From Woeseiaceae bacterium (GTDB taxonomy: Bacteria; Pseudomonadota; Gammaproteobacteria; Steroidobacterales; Woeseiaceae), in assembly GCA_028279985.1 (NCBI GenBank), contig JANQMR010000011.1, forward strand, positions 186,001 through 250,000: 64,000 nt of DNA. Direction: 5' to 3'. Both the position numbers and the translations under genes were made by a program. The notes beneath the pieces are model-generated. The model was not told where the DNA came from. It was given only the letters and a program-made list of their open reading frames with translations, and made no database searches. Positions 17,081-23,851 of this stretch are shown here, in pieces. The stretch's first letter is position 1. Every line of letters begins with the position of its first letter.

Positions 17081-17329
17081 ATGGCGTATAGCGATGAAGA
17101 ACAGCAGGTCTTACGTGAATTCGGCCGGCGCGTACGCATGTCGCGCGATGCACAAGGCTGGACTCAGGAAGACCTGGCCGCGGAAGCCGGGCTCGATCGG
17201 ACCTATGTCGGCAGCATCGAGCGGGGCGAACGAAACGTCGCGCTGCTGAACATCAACAAGCTCGCGCTGGCGCTTGGCGAGCCTTTCGACGGATTCCTGC
17301 CGTGGCGCACGGGACGCCGCCGAACGTGA
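17081..17329 (+). CDS. XRE-family regulator, controller (C)-protein-like
   Basis: 82 aa, essentially one helix-turn-helix domain: GRRVRMSRDAQGWTQEDLAAEAGLDRTYVGSIERGERNVALLNINKLALAL. The TQEDLA...LDRTY...IERG.RN signature and length match C proteins that time restriction-modification expression. There is no restriction or methylase gene beside it. ATG at 17081 preferred; an in-frame TTG at 17072 exists. No clear Shine-Dalgarno, and C genes are often leaderless. It lies on the opposite strand inside the sigma4/FecR/receptor run, directly behind a C-box-like operator, so it may control the lasso genes. Confidence 0.85.
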   Translation: MAYSDEEQQVLREFGRRVRMSRDAQGWTQEDLAAEAGLDRTYVGSIERGERNVALLNINKLALALGEPFDGFLPWRTGRRRT

Positions 17330-17398
17330 CCGCTTCGGCAAGGCGGCGCACGCACGACTGAAAATCGCTGAGCAGCGCATTGCCGTTTGCCGGCAAGA

Positions 17399-17821
17399 TC
17401 AGCCGCCCGGGTTCGGCGGCAGCAGTGCACGCACCAACTCGAAACCCCTCATGACCCTGGATTTGGCAGTATCGAGCGATACGTCCAGGTCTTCGGCAAT
17501 CTGCTCGTAGGATCGCCCGTAGACTTTCTTGAGTACCAGCGCATCCCGGTAGTCGGACGGCAGACCGACGATTGCCTTGCATATAGGCAGGATGTCGGCG
17601 GAGCGGCGCGCCGCGATACCGCTTGGCGTCTCCAGGGCATGCTGTTTCGCCTTGTCCGATGCCTGACCGATCAGCGTACCCAACTCGGCAAGCCCTGCCG
17701 CCTTTGCTTCGCCCTCGAGGAAGTCCAGCGCGGCGGCAATCGATGCCACTGCCTGCTCGGGCGATTCCTCCGCAATGCGGGGTTCGGCCTTCATTCGACG
17801 GTGCTCGCGAAGGATGTTCAT
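17399..17821 (-). CDS. Sigma-70 region 4-type regulator (lasso locus 2)
   Basis: 140 aa. The C-terminal half is a sigma region 4 helix-turn-helix (LPSDYRDALVLKKVYGRSYEQIAEDLDVSLDTAKSRVMRGFELVR). The N-terminal half (AALDFLEGEAKAAGLAELGTLIGQASDKA) is helical and does not resemble sigma region 2. It occupies the position the complete ECF sigma has in locus 1, upstream of FecR and the receptor. Either it is a sigma factor that lost region 2, a different DNA-binding partner, or it needs another sigma for core binding. Start 17821 used; Met10 at 17794 is also possible. Confidence 0.7.
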   Translation of the reverse strand: MNILREHRRMKAEPRIAEESPEQAVASIAAALDFLEGEAKAAGLAELGTLIGQASDKAKQHALETPSGIAARRSADILPICKAIVGLPSDYRDALVLKKVYGRSYEQIAEDLDVSLDTAKSRVMRGFELVRALLPPNPGG

Positions 17822-17976
17822 CTCAACCGTTCCGGAACCGATTTTGCGCGGACGATCCGGGCCCCTGCATTATATATGGATACTCGGTACCAAAGTTCCC
17901 GGTACGGACCAAATCGGCGTCATTTTCCGCGCTCGTCGCCGCGGAGACGGGGCGCCGTCCAGTGCCGCCGTATCCT

Positions 17977-18002
17977 GACTATTGTCTGTTCTGACAATAG
18001 TC
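17977..18002 (+). promoter_or_regulatory. Perfect inverted repeat in front of XRE gene 2
   Basis: GACTATTGTC-TGTTCT-GACAATAGTC, 10-bp arms with a 6-bp spacer, ending 3 bp before the ATG at 18006. The half-site resembles GACTTATTGTC of the operator at 17032. It also lies in the divergent gap with the sigma-region-4 gene, so it could control both. Confidence 0.7.
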
Positions 18003-18005
18003 GTT

Positions 18006-18254
18006 ATGGCCTACGGTTCGGCAGTGGAACCGCGGACCACAGCTCGACATTTCGGCCGTATCGTTCGCCGCCGGCGCCAGCAGGCCGGTATGTCGCAGGA
18101 AACCCTGGCCGCCGAGGCCGCCTGTCACCCAACCTACATCAGCCTGGTCGAGCGCGGGCTGCGTAACCCGAGTCTGGACACCGTATTGAAGCTCGCACGC
18201 GGCCTGCAATGCCCGGCCTGGCAGCTCGTGCGTGAAACGGAGGCAAAGCTTTAG
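18006..18254 (+). CDS. XRE-family regulator 2, C-protein-like
   Basis: 82 aa with one HTH domain (FGRIVRRRRQQAGMSQETLAAEAACHPTYISLVERGLRNPSLDTVLKLARGL). The start ATG sits 3 bp after a perfect inverted repeat, leaving no room for a Shine-Dalgarno; an upstream TTG at 17982 would run through the operator. It is similar in size and pattern to the XRE gene at 17081. It converges on the antiporter gene. Probably an autoregulated repressor or activator. Confidence 0.82.
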   Translation: MAYGSAVEPRTTARHFGRIVRRRRQQAGMSQETLAAEAACHPTYISLVERGLRNPSLDTVLKLARGLQCPAWQLVRETEAKL

Positions 18255-18311
18255 ACGAGCGCAGGACTGCGTGAATTGTAGCGTGCGGCCGCTGCGATTC
18301 CCGCCAAGTCG

Positions 18312-19748
18312 TCAGGACGACGGGGCGGTCGGCGGAGTCCTGGTCTGCGATCCGTCGGCGGCTTCGTACGTACGACCGAAGCCGGTCAGCGCCGCAATCA
18401 GCATGACTGCGGCAAGAAACCAGCCGTGCAACACGAAACGCCAGACTTCGGTAGGCGGCACGGCCTGTACGAAGTCGTACTGCGATTCGAGCGTGCGGAT
18501 GGTCTGAAAACCGATCAGCACGCCGCCGCCCCACGGAAAGATATAGCCGATGGCGGAAGTAACCGCATCCAGCATATTGGCCCGTCGATACGGGTGCAGC
18601 TTGAACCGTTTGCCCAGTTGGGAAACTACCGGCGCCGCGGCAATCTCGGCGGCGGTGTTGATCGTGATGAAGGCGTTGAGTGAGAACACGAGACTCCAGA
18701 TAGCGGCCTCGGCCCGGGCAACCGATTCGCGGGCGAATCGGTTCAGGCCGTCGATCAACGCATCTAGCGCACCGCCAGAGCGCATCAAATGGCCGCCGGC
18801 GACGATCAACAGGATCAGAATCGACAGGCCGAGATATCCCACAATGCCGTCTACCAACGCGCCGCCGACCGTCCCGGTGGACGCGTCGATGAACAGGATA
18901 GCCTCGGGAGACGAAAGCCCGAGCGCAAGCTGCAGTACGACGGCCGTGACGATACCCCATGTCAGCGACACCAGGATGTGAGAACCCGTCAGCGCCAAGA
19001 CAATCACCAGTGCAAAAGGCAGGAGCAGTACCAGCCCTTCGGGGGAAGCACTGTCGGCAAGCAGCTCGGCCGCACGGACGTGGTCGACCTCCGAGCCGCC
19101 TCCGCCGAACAGCGTGAAAATCACCAACGCCGGTATCGCCGCGATCAATGCGTATTTGACCCGCGAGCGCACGACGCCGGGAATGTCGGTCTCCTGCGTG
19201 GTGGCGGATACGACGGTCGTATCGGAGACCGGCGCCAGGTTGTCGCCGAAAGCGGCGCCGGAGAGGATGGCGGCGAACAGCCAGACCGGGTCGGCGCCGA
19301 GCACCAGCCCGGCCGGGAACATCAAGGTACAAAACGCCACCGCCGTGCCGTAACCGGTGCCGACCGCGGTACCGAAGGTTGCCGCCAGCAGAAACGTGGC
19401 GCCGACGAAATAACCCCCCGTTGCATTCGACTGGCTGCCGAGCCAGGCGAGGCCGTCCACCAGCCCGCCGACGCGCAGCACCTGGGCGAACATCCCCGCC
19501 CAGAACCAGGCGACGATCGTGACGGTCGCCACCGGATTCGCCATGCCGGCGAAAACCGCATTGGCATAATCGGCCCAGCGGCTGCGGCACAACAGCATAC
19601 CCACGGTAAGACCGCCGACCATGCCCAGGATCAGGCCGTGTTCGCTGGGCGCCCCGGCAACCGAAATCGCGATTGCCCAGACGACGAAGAACAGCAATGG
19701 CACGGCGGCGCCCAGGCGGCCGCCGAAAAACTTCAGGGATGGTTCCAT
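18312..19748 (-). CDS. nhaC: NhaC-family Na+/H+ antiporter
   Basis: 478 aa, about a dozen hydrophobic helices. Typical NhaC-type stretches are present: AAILSGAAFGDNLAPVSDTTVVSA (short form FGDNLAPVSDTT), FGTAVGTGYG and ILLIVAGGHLMRSGG. It exchanges Na+ for protons at the inner membrane; some family members carry organic acids or amino acids instead. Start at ATG 19748 (MEPSLKFFGG), since the longer frame adds a non-hydrophobic arginine-rich stretch. It stands alone between the XRE gene and the toxin-antitoxin island. Confidence 0.88.
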   Translation of the reverse strand: MEPSLKFFGGRLGAAVPLLFFVVWAIAISVAGAPSEHGLILGMVGGLTVGMLLCRSRWADYANAVFAGMANPVATVTIVAWFWAGMFAQVLRVGGLVDGLAWLGSQSNATGGYFVGATFLLAATFGTAVGTGYGTAVAFCTLMFPAGLVLGADPVWLFAAILSGAAFGDNLAPVSDTTVVSATTQETDIPGVVRSRVKYALIAAIPALVIFTLFGGGGSEVDHVRAAELLADSASPEGLVLLLPFALVIVLALTGSHILVSLTWGIVTAVVLQLALGLSSPEAILFIDASTGTVGGALVDGIVGYLGLSILILLIVAGGHLMRSGGALDALIDGLNRFARESVARAEAAIWSLVFSLNAFITINTAAEIAAAPVVSQLGKRFKLHPYRRANMLDAVTSAIGYIFPWGGGVLIGFQTIRTLESQYDFVQAVPPTEVWRFVLHGWFLAAVMLIAALTGFGRTYEAADGSQTRTPPTAPSS

Positions 19749-19960
19749 ACGAGCACCGCGGGTTTTTCTTTGCGGGGCAATGTAGCAGATCGGCGAACTC
19801 GAGGCGCCGCTTACTGACTGGCCCGGAGCCGCGCTCGAACGGGGCGGTTCCAAGTTCAGTCGCGGCAAATCCTCTCGGACGAGTGAATTTATGGAAACCA
19901 GATCAAAATCGGTGTGCCCAATTAAGGCTGACTGCCGTAGCCTGAGGTCGCGAGTTTGAC

Positions 19961-19995
19961 GCCAGCGCTTTGCTGGCATATGCTTAAGCATATGC
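19961..19995 (+). promoter_or_regulatory. Hairpin plus 20-bp palindrome, operator of vapBC
   Basis: GCCAGC-GCTTT-GCTGGC (19961-19977) overlaps a perfect palindrome GCATATGC-TTAA-GCATATGC (19976-19995), 22 bp before the antitoxin ATG. Such symmetric sites are the usual binding site of the autoregulating VapBC complex. Confidence 0.65.
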
Positions 19996-20017
19996 TATCT
20001 GATTGGCAACGGGTGAT

Positions 20018-20263
20018 ATGCCTCTCGAACGTGAAGTCAGTATTTTTCGTAACGGCCGCAACCAGGCGGTCCGTATCCCCAGAGAATTCGAATTCTCCAG
20101 CGAGCGCGTGATCATGCGAAAAGTCGGCCAACGATTGATACTCGAACCGGTACCACGGCGAAAACTGGCCGAGGTGCTGGCCGAACTGTCCCCACTACCC
20201 GACCACGAAACGCTGCCCGACGTGGACGACCTGCTCTCGCTGGATTCGGACCCGCTGGCTTGA
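20018..20263 (+). CDS. vapB: VapB-like antitoxin (AbrB/SpoVT fold)
   Basis: 81 aa. The N-terminal swapped-hairpin DNA-binding region (EVSIFRNGRNQAVRIPREFEFSSERVIMRKVGQRLILEP) is typical of VapB, and the C-terminal tail would neutralise the toxin. ATG 20018 chosen over a TTG at 20003. The PIN toxin starts 3 nt after its stop. Confidence 0.88.
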   Translation: MPLEREVSIFRNGRNQAVRIPREFEFSSERVIMRKVGQRLILEPVPRRKLAEVLAELSPLPDHETLPDVDDLLSLDSDPLA

Positions 20264-20266
20264 GCC

Positions 20267-20674
20267 ATGTATCTGCTCGACACCAATGTCATTGGTGAAC
20301 TTGCGCGCAGGCCGCAAGGACCGCTTGCAGAAAGAATCTCTACCCTTTCACCGGACGAATTCGGTATCAATCCGATCGTGGCCTGCGAGATCGAGTACGG
20401 CCTGACAAAGCGCGGATCGGCAAAGCTTCGCCGGCAAGTCGAGGCGATTCTCTCCGCCGTCCCGGTGCTCGAATTGCCGTCCGGCATTGCCCGATACTAC
20501 GGCCGGATTCGAGATACGCTCGAGCAAAAGGGAAAACCGATTGGACCGAACGATCTATTGATCGCCGCACACGGCCTTGCATCCGACCTTACGGTGATCA
20601 GTGGAAACGATCGCGAGTTTCGGCGGGTGAACAGACTGAAAGTCGAGAACTGGCTTAAACCCGTGGCCGGTTGA
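20267..20674 (+). CDS. vapC: VapC toxin, PIN-domain ribonuclease
   Basis: 135 aa. PIN acidic residues are visible: Asp5 in MYLLDTNVI, Glu in ACEIEYGL, Asp in GPNDLLIAAH and Asp in ISGNDREFRRV. It is a Mg-dependent RNase, typically cutting initiator tRNA or rRNA. Complete length, paired with VapB directly upstream. Confidence 0.92.
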   Translation: MYLLDTNVIGELARRPQGPLAERISTLSPDEFGINPIVACEIEYGLTKRGSAKLRRQVEAILSAVPVLELPSGIARYYGRIRDTLEQKGKPIGPNDLLIAAHGLASDLTVISGNDREFRRVNRLKVENWLKPVAG

Positions 20675-21061
20675 CGCCGGACACTGTGGGGTCTGGAAAG
20701 GTAATATGACCGGAACGGTCGGCCCTGCGACGGCAGCAGCCCCGCCGAGTGCGATCAGCGCCCATGGCATTTTCTTGATCGTTGCCAGGAAGCCGAAGAG
20801 GTCCCACTCATCGAAGCTACGCTCGGCTAATCGCGGATAAACCGAATTAGGGGAATACCGTAGTCCGCGGCGATAACTTCATGGTGGGCTACTGGAAAAC
20901 AAGCCGGACCGGGCACGGACTCAAGTTGGACAAAAACGAAGTATCGCCAGTAACGCAAAGTAAGCGCTTCTAGATCAATAACCTACAGAGAATAAGCCAG
21001 AGATCCCGGCGACGCGACAGGTATAATCCAGGCAGAATTGGTAGTTTCGCCGCGTTGGAAA
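20675..21061. other. 387-bp stretch without a gene
   Basis: I see no gene or clear signal here; moderately AT-richer than the neighbours. It separates VapC from the methyltransferase. Confidence 0.5.
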
Positions 21062-21823
21062 ATGGATAGTCATCTCAGAGAAGTATTCTTCGACGTACAG
21101 TCCGGCCTGCCGCGGCAGGCGCCGGGCGATGAGCAAAGCGCGCGGGCGGCGTTGGCCCTTTGCGCCGGGCTGCCGGCGGAACCGTCGGTGCTCGACATCG
21201 GTTGCGGGCCGGGCGCTCAGACGATCGTGCTGGCACGAGCATTGCCGGGTGCTTCGATTACCGCGATCGACAATCACCAGCCTTACCTGGAAGAACTCGA
21301 CTCGCGTGCGTGCGCTGCCGGTTTCAAACACCGTATTGTTACCGAGCGGCGCGATATGGGCACTCTGCCGTACAAGCCGGCCGGCTTCGATCTGATTTGG
21401 GCGGAAGGCTCAGCCTACATCATCGGCATTGCCGATGCGCTGGCTGCCTGGCGGCCGTTGCTGAAACCCGGTGCTTACCTGGCATTCACCGAACTCGTCT
21501 GGCTGACGTCATCGCCACCGGCCGAGGCCGCCGAGTTCTTCGGCAACGAGTATCCCGCCATGGCGACATCGCAGGCGATTGCCGCACTCATCGTCGAACA
21601 TGGCTACGAGCTGACCGGTCGTTTCACACTTCCCGATGCAGCCTGGTGGGACGACTATTACACGCCGCTATCGGAGAAGTTCCCACGGCTGCTCGAAAAG
21701 TATGCCGGTGATGAGACGGGGCTGGCGGTTGTGACGATGGAGCAAGAAGAGCAAAGAATTCGCCGGGATTTCGGCTCGAGCTACGGGTATGAGTTTTTTA
21801 TTGCGCGACGGTACGTGGAGTGA
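21062..21823 (+). CDS. Class I SAM-dependent methyltransferase
   Basis: 253 aa. The SAM-binding motif I VLDIGCGPGAQT, the acidic loop AIDNHQPYLEEL and motif IV GFDLIWAEGSAYIIG are clear. The substrate is not readable: small-molecule methyltransferases of this shape act on many compounds. ATG 21062 preferred over a TTG at 21038. Its stop lies inside the remnant of a PIN toxin on the other strand, so this gene may mark one edge of an insertion or deletion. Confidence 0.85.
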   Translation: MDSHLREVFFDVQSGLPRQAPGDEQSARAALALCAGLPAEPSVLDIGCGPGAQTIVLARALPGASITAIDNHQPYLEELDSRACAAGFKHRIVTERRDMGTLPYKPAGFDLIWAEGSAYIIGIADALAAWRPLLKPGAYLAFTELVWLTSSPPAEAAEFFGNEYPAMATSQAIAALIVEHGYELTGRFTLPDAAWWDDYYTPLSEKFPRLLEKYAGDETGLAVVTMEQEEQRIRRDFGSSYGYEFFIARRYVE

Positions 21824-21864
21824 ATCGCCGAGGTATCGACGTACGCCTCAGTCTTTGTGGCCAT
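21781..21864 (-). pseudogene. Truncated PIN-domain toxin (VapC remnant)
   Basis: An ATG at 21864, overlapping the end of the antitoxin gene, reads MATKTEAYVDTSAI, the usual start of a PIN toxin with its first catalytic Asp. Homology-like sequence then ends; the frame runs 13 more unrelated codons and stops at 21781. The break falls near the stop of the methyltransferase gene. The rest of the toxin is missing. Confidence 0.7.
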
Positions 21865-22072
21865 AGACCACATCGTCGATGGTTTGGCTGGACTCGGGAT
21901 CGCCAGACGCCACCATGCCCGAATAACGCATCCACGGCTTGGACTTGTCGACCGGCAGGACGGCCCGCAACGATCGCCGCAAAAGCTCCGCCAAGGAGAT
22001 GCCCAGACGAGCCGCCTCGGTTTTGGCGGCCTGGTATTCCTCTTCCGACAGGCTGATTTGGGTTCTGATCAT
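21848..22072 (-). CDS. RHH-type antitoxin, orphaned
   Basis: 74 aa ribbon-helix-helix protein (MIRTQISLSEEEYQAAKTEA, then ISLAELLRRSLRA) with a C-terminal tail ending in DDVVYGHKD. This matches antitoxins paired with PIN toxins. The cognate toxin start overlaps its 3' end but is truncated. It may still repress its own promoter or cross-neutralise other toxins. Confidence 0.82.
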   Translation of the reverse strand: MIRTQISLSEEEYQAAKTEAARLGISLAELLRRSLRAVLPVDKSKPWMRYSGMVASGDPESSQTIDDVVYGHKD

Positions 22073-22264
22073 AATGATAGTACTTTGTTGTCATTAGGGC
22101 GCGCATTGGCAATCCCTTGACATCGCTGGCAACGTGGACCTCACGAATTCTGCAACGTCCGCGACTCACGGATTTTGTAACGATGAATTCCATAAGTCGA
22201 TGAGTTTCTTTCGTTTATCGGGGAGTCGTGTCCGTATGCGATTTTCCAGCTCGCAATTTGCGGC

Positions 22265-22558
22265 CTAGTAACCCGCCTCTTTCTGATGGCGGAATGCCAG
22301 CACAACCACGACGTCGTCCTCGGGCTCGTAGCGATAGAGCGCAACGTATCCCGAATCGCCGAAGGCAACGAGCAATTCCCGCAACTCCGGGACGTCGTCT
22401 GACGGCCTCCCAAGTTCTGGTTCAGATTCGAGTTGTGCGACACGCCGTGCAATCGCCTGAGCTGCCCGTCTTGCTGCACCCGGGTTCTTTTCAGCCAGGA
22501 ATTGCCGGCAGCGTTCCAAACCCAGCGCTGCTTGCTCGGTGATGACTACTCGTGACAC
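22265..22558 (-). CDS. RelE/ParE-family toxin
   Basis: 97 aa. VVITEQAALGLERCRQFLAEKNPGAARRAAQAI is the N-terminal helix pair of the family, followed by GRPSDDVPELRELLVAFGDSGYVALYRYEPEDDVVVVLAFRHQKEAGY (read in parts: ELRELLVAFG, YVALYRYE, VVVLAFRHQ), the usual beta-sheet core. It targets either the ribosome (RelE) or gyrase (ParE); this cannot be separated here. The start overlaps the antitoxin stop by 13 nt. Confidence 0.88.
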   Translation of the reverse strand: MSRVVITEQAALGLERCRQFLAEKNPGAARRAAQAIARRVAQLESEPELGRPSDDVPELRELLVAFGDSGYVALYRYEPEDDVVVVLAFRHQKEAGY

Positions 22559-22818
22559 GACGGGACCGGTGTCTCGTCATCGGTACCCCATGTCGCCAGC
22601 CACTCACGAAGCTCGTTGCCGGTCAGGTGTCGGCCCGTTTCCCGGTACGCCGTCCATGACGCCTGGGCCTCTTGCTTGAAGCTTTCCTTGGCCTCCTCGC
22701 GATCCACGTAGTCCCGAATCGCCTCACACATTATCCAGTGAGGCGAGCGGTGCCGTTTGTCCGCGAGATTTCGGATACGTTTCTTCAAATCGTCGTCCAA
22801 TTTGACTGAAGTGGCCAT
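22546..22818 (-). CDS. Ribbon-helix-helix antitoxin of RelE/ParE pair
   Basis: 90 aa. MATSVKLDDDLKKRIRNLA is a ribbon-helix-helix start, followed by HRSPHWIMCEAIRDYVDREE, as in CopG/ParD-like antitoxins. ATG 22818 chosen; a longer frame to 22902 would add residues with no RHH character. It overlaps the toxin gene downstream. Confidence 0.86.
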   Translation of the reverse strand: MATSVKLDDDLKKRIRNLADKRHRSPHWIMCEAIRDYVDREEAKESFKQEAQASWTAYRETGRHLTGNELREWLATWGTDDETPVPSCHE

Positions 22819-22996
22819 GGTATGTACCCGTGTATTACTTAGTAATACCTTTCGATACCATGGGACCGCCAGCTTGTCAAAGCTTGGCTGCACCGCAGCC
22901 ATGTGGGCAAGGCGAAAAGTTCAGGTTTTTAAGCAGATTTGCTGCTTGATATACATAATTTGATACGTATATCGTTCCCAATCAGGAGGTTCCAAC

Positions 22997-23233
22997 ATGC
23001 AAGTATCGAAATGGGGCAACAGCCTCGCCGTCAGGCTGCCCGCAGCCGTAGTCGAGGCGCTGGCGCTTGAGGAAGGCGACGATATCGAAATCCACGTCGT
23101 CGGCGAGCGGTCCTTCGCGATCGGCCGTAAACCACCGCTCGCCGATCGCATCAAGGCACTGCGACGTTACCGCGGCCGTCTGCCGGGCGACTTCAGGTTT
23201 TCTCGGGAGGAGGCTAATGAGCGCGGCAAATGA
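22997..23233 (+). CDS. AbrB/MazE-like antitoxin
   Basis: 78 aa. MQVSKWGNSLAVRLPAAVVEALALEEGDDIEI is the classic AbrB/MazE DNA-binding half; the C-terminal part carries the toxin-binding tail. A strong AGGAGG lies 9 nt before the ATG. Overlaps the PIN toxin by 4 nt (ATGA). Confidence 0.9.
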   Translation: MQVSKWGNSLAVRLPAAVVEALALEEGDDIEIHVVGERSFAIGRKPPLADRIKALRRYRGRLPGDFRFSREEANERGK

Positions 23234-23643
23234 GCAATGACACCCGAGTTTTCATCGACTCGAATATCCTGCTCTATCTGTTGTCCGACGATCAGCGCAA
23301 GGCCAACATTGCCGAATCCCTCTTGAGCGCCGAATCCGTCGATCGCGTAATTTCCACGCAGGTCATCAACGAATTCGTGAACGTTGCGCGGAAAAAGGCG
23401 CGACTGGGCTGGGACGAGATTCGGAACATTATCGAGACCTTTCGTGAAGCCTGCCAACTCGTCCCGCTTACCGCGGAAGACCAGGATGTTGCGATTGACA
23501 TTACCGAAGACTTTCGGCTGCAGTGGTACGACAGCCTGATGATTGCTTCGGCGCTAAAAGCAGAGGCGCCAGTCCTGTTGTCGGAAGACATGCACGATGG
23601 TTTGTCGATAGACGGTACGAGAATCTCCAACCCTTTCGGCTGA
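23230..23643 (+). CDS. PIN-domain toxin
   Basis: 137 aa. Asp in VFIDSNILLYLL, Glu in INEFVNVARKKA, Asp in QWYDSLMIASAL and acidic residues in LLSEDMHDG provide the PIN active site. Complete in length and coupled to the AbrB-type antitoxin, making a second intact VapBC-like pair in 3.6 kb. Confidence 0.9.
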   Translation: MSNDTRVFIDSNILLYLLSDDQRKANIAESLLSAESVDRVISTQVINEFVNVARKKARLGWDEIRNIIETFREACQLVPLTAEDQDVAIDITEDFRLQWYDSLMIASALKAEAPVLLSEDMHDGLSIDGTRISNPFG

Positions 23644-23851
23644 AGCGCCTACATCGCCCATAAGGATGATTGACCGGGATATAGAAATATCCGTTGAACA
23701 AGCCCTGGCTCGACAAGCCGCCGAGGAGTTCGACCAGAATGTGCAGCCTCAACCTATCCGATATCGGCCGCCGGTCGAGCTCCCGTAAGAGCGTGCTGTA
23801 ATCCTTAGCCGTTCCTCGGCCTACTCCCTTCGATCCGCAGCGTTCGTATGA

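Noticed and set aside
18139-19590. Long minus-strand frame overlapping the antiporter in another phase
   Set aside because: Arg-rich shadow; the antiporter frame has clear membrane helices and family motifs.
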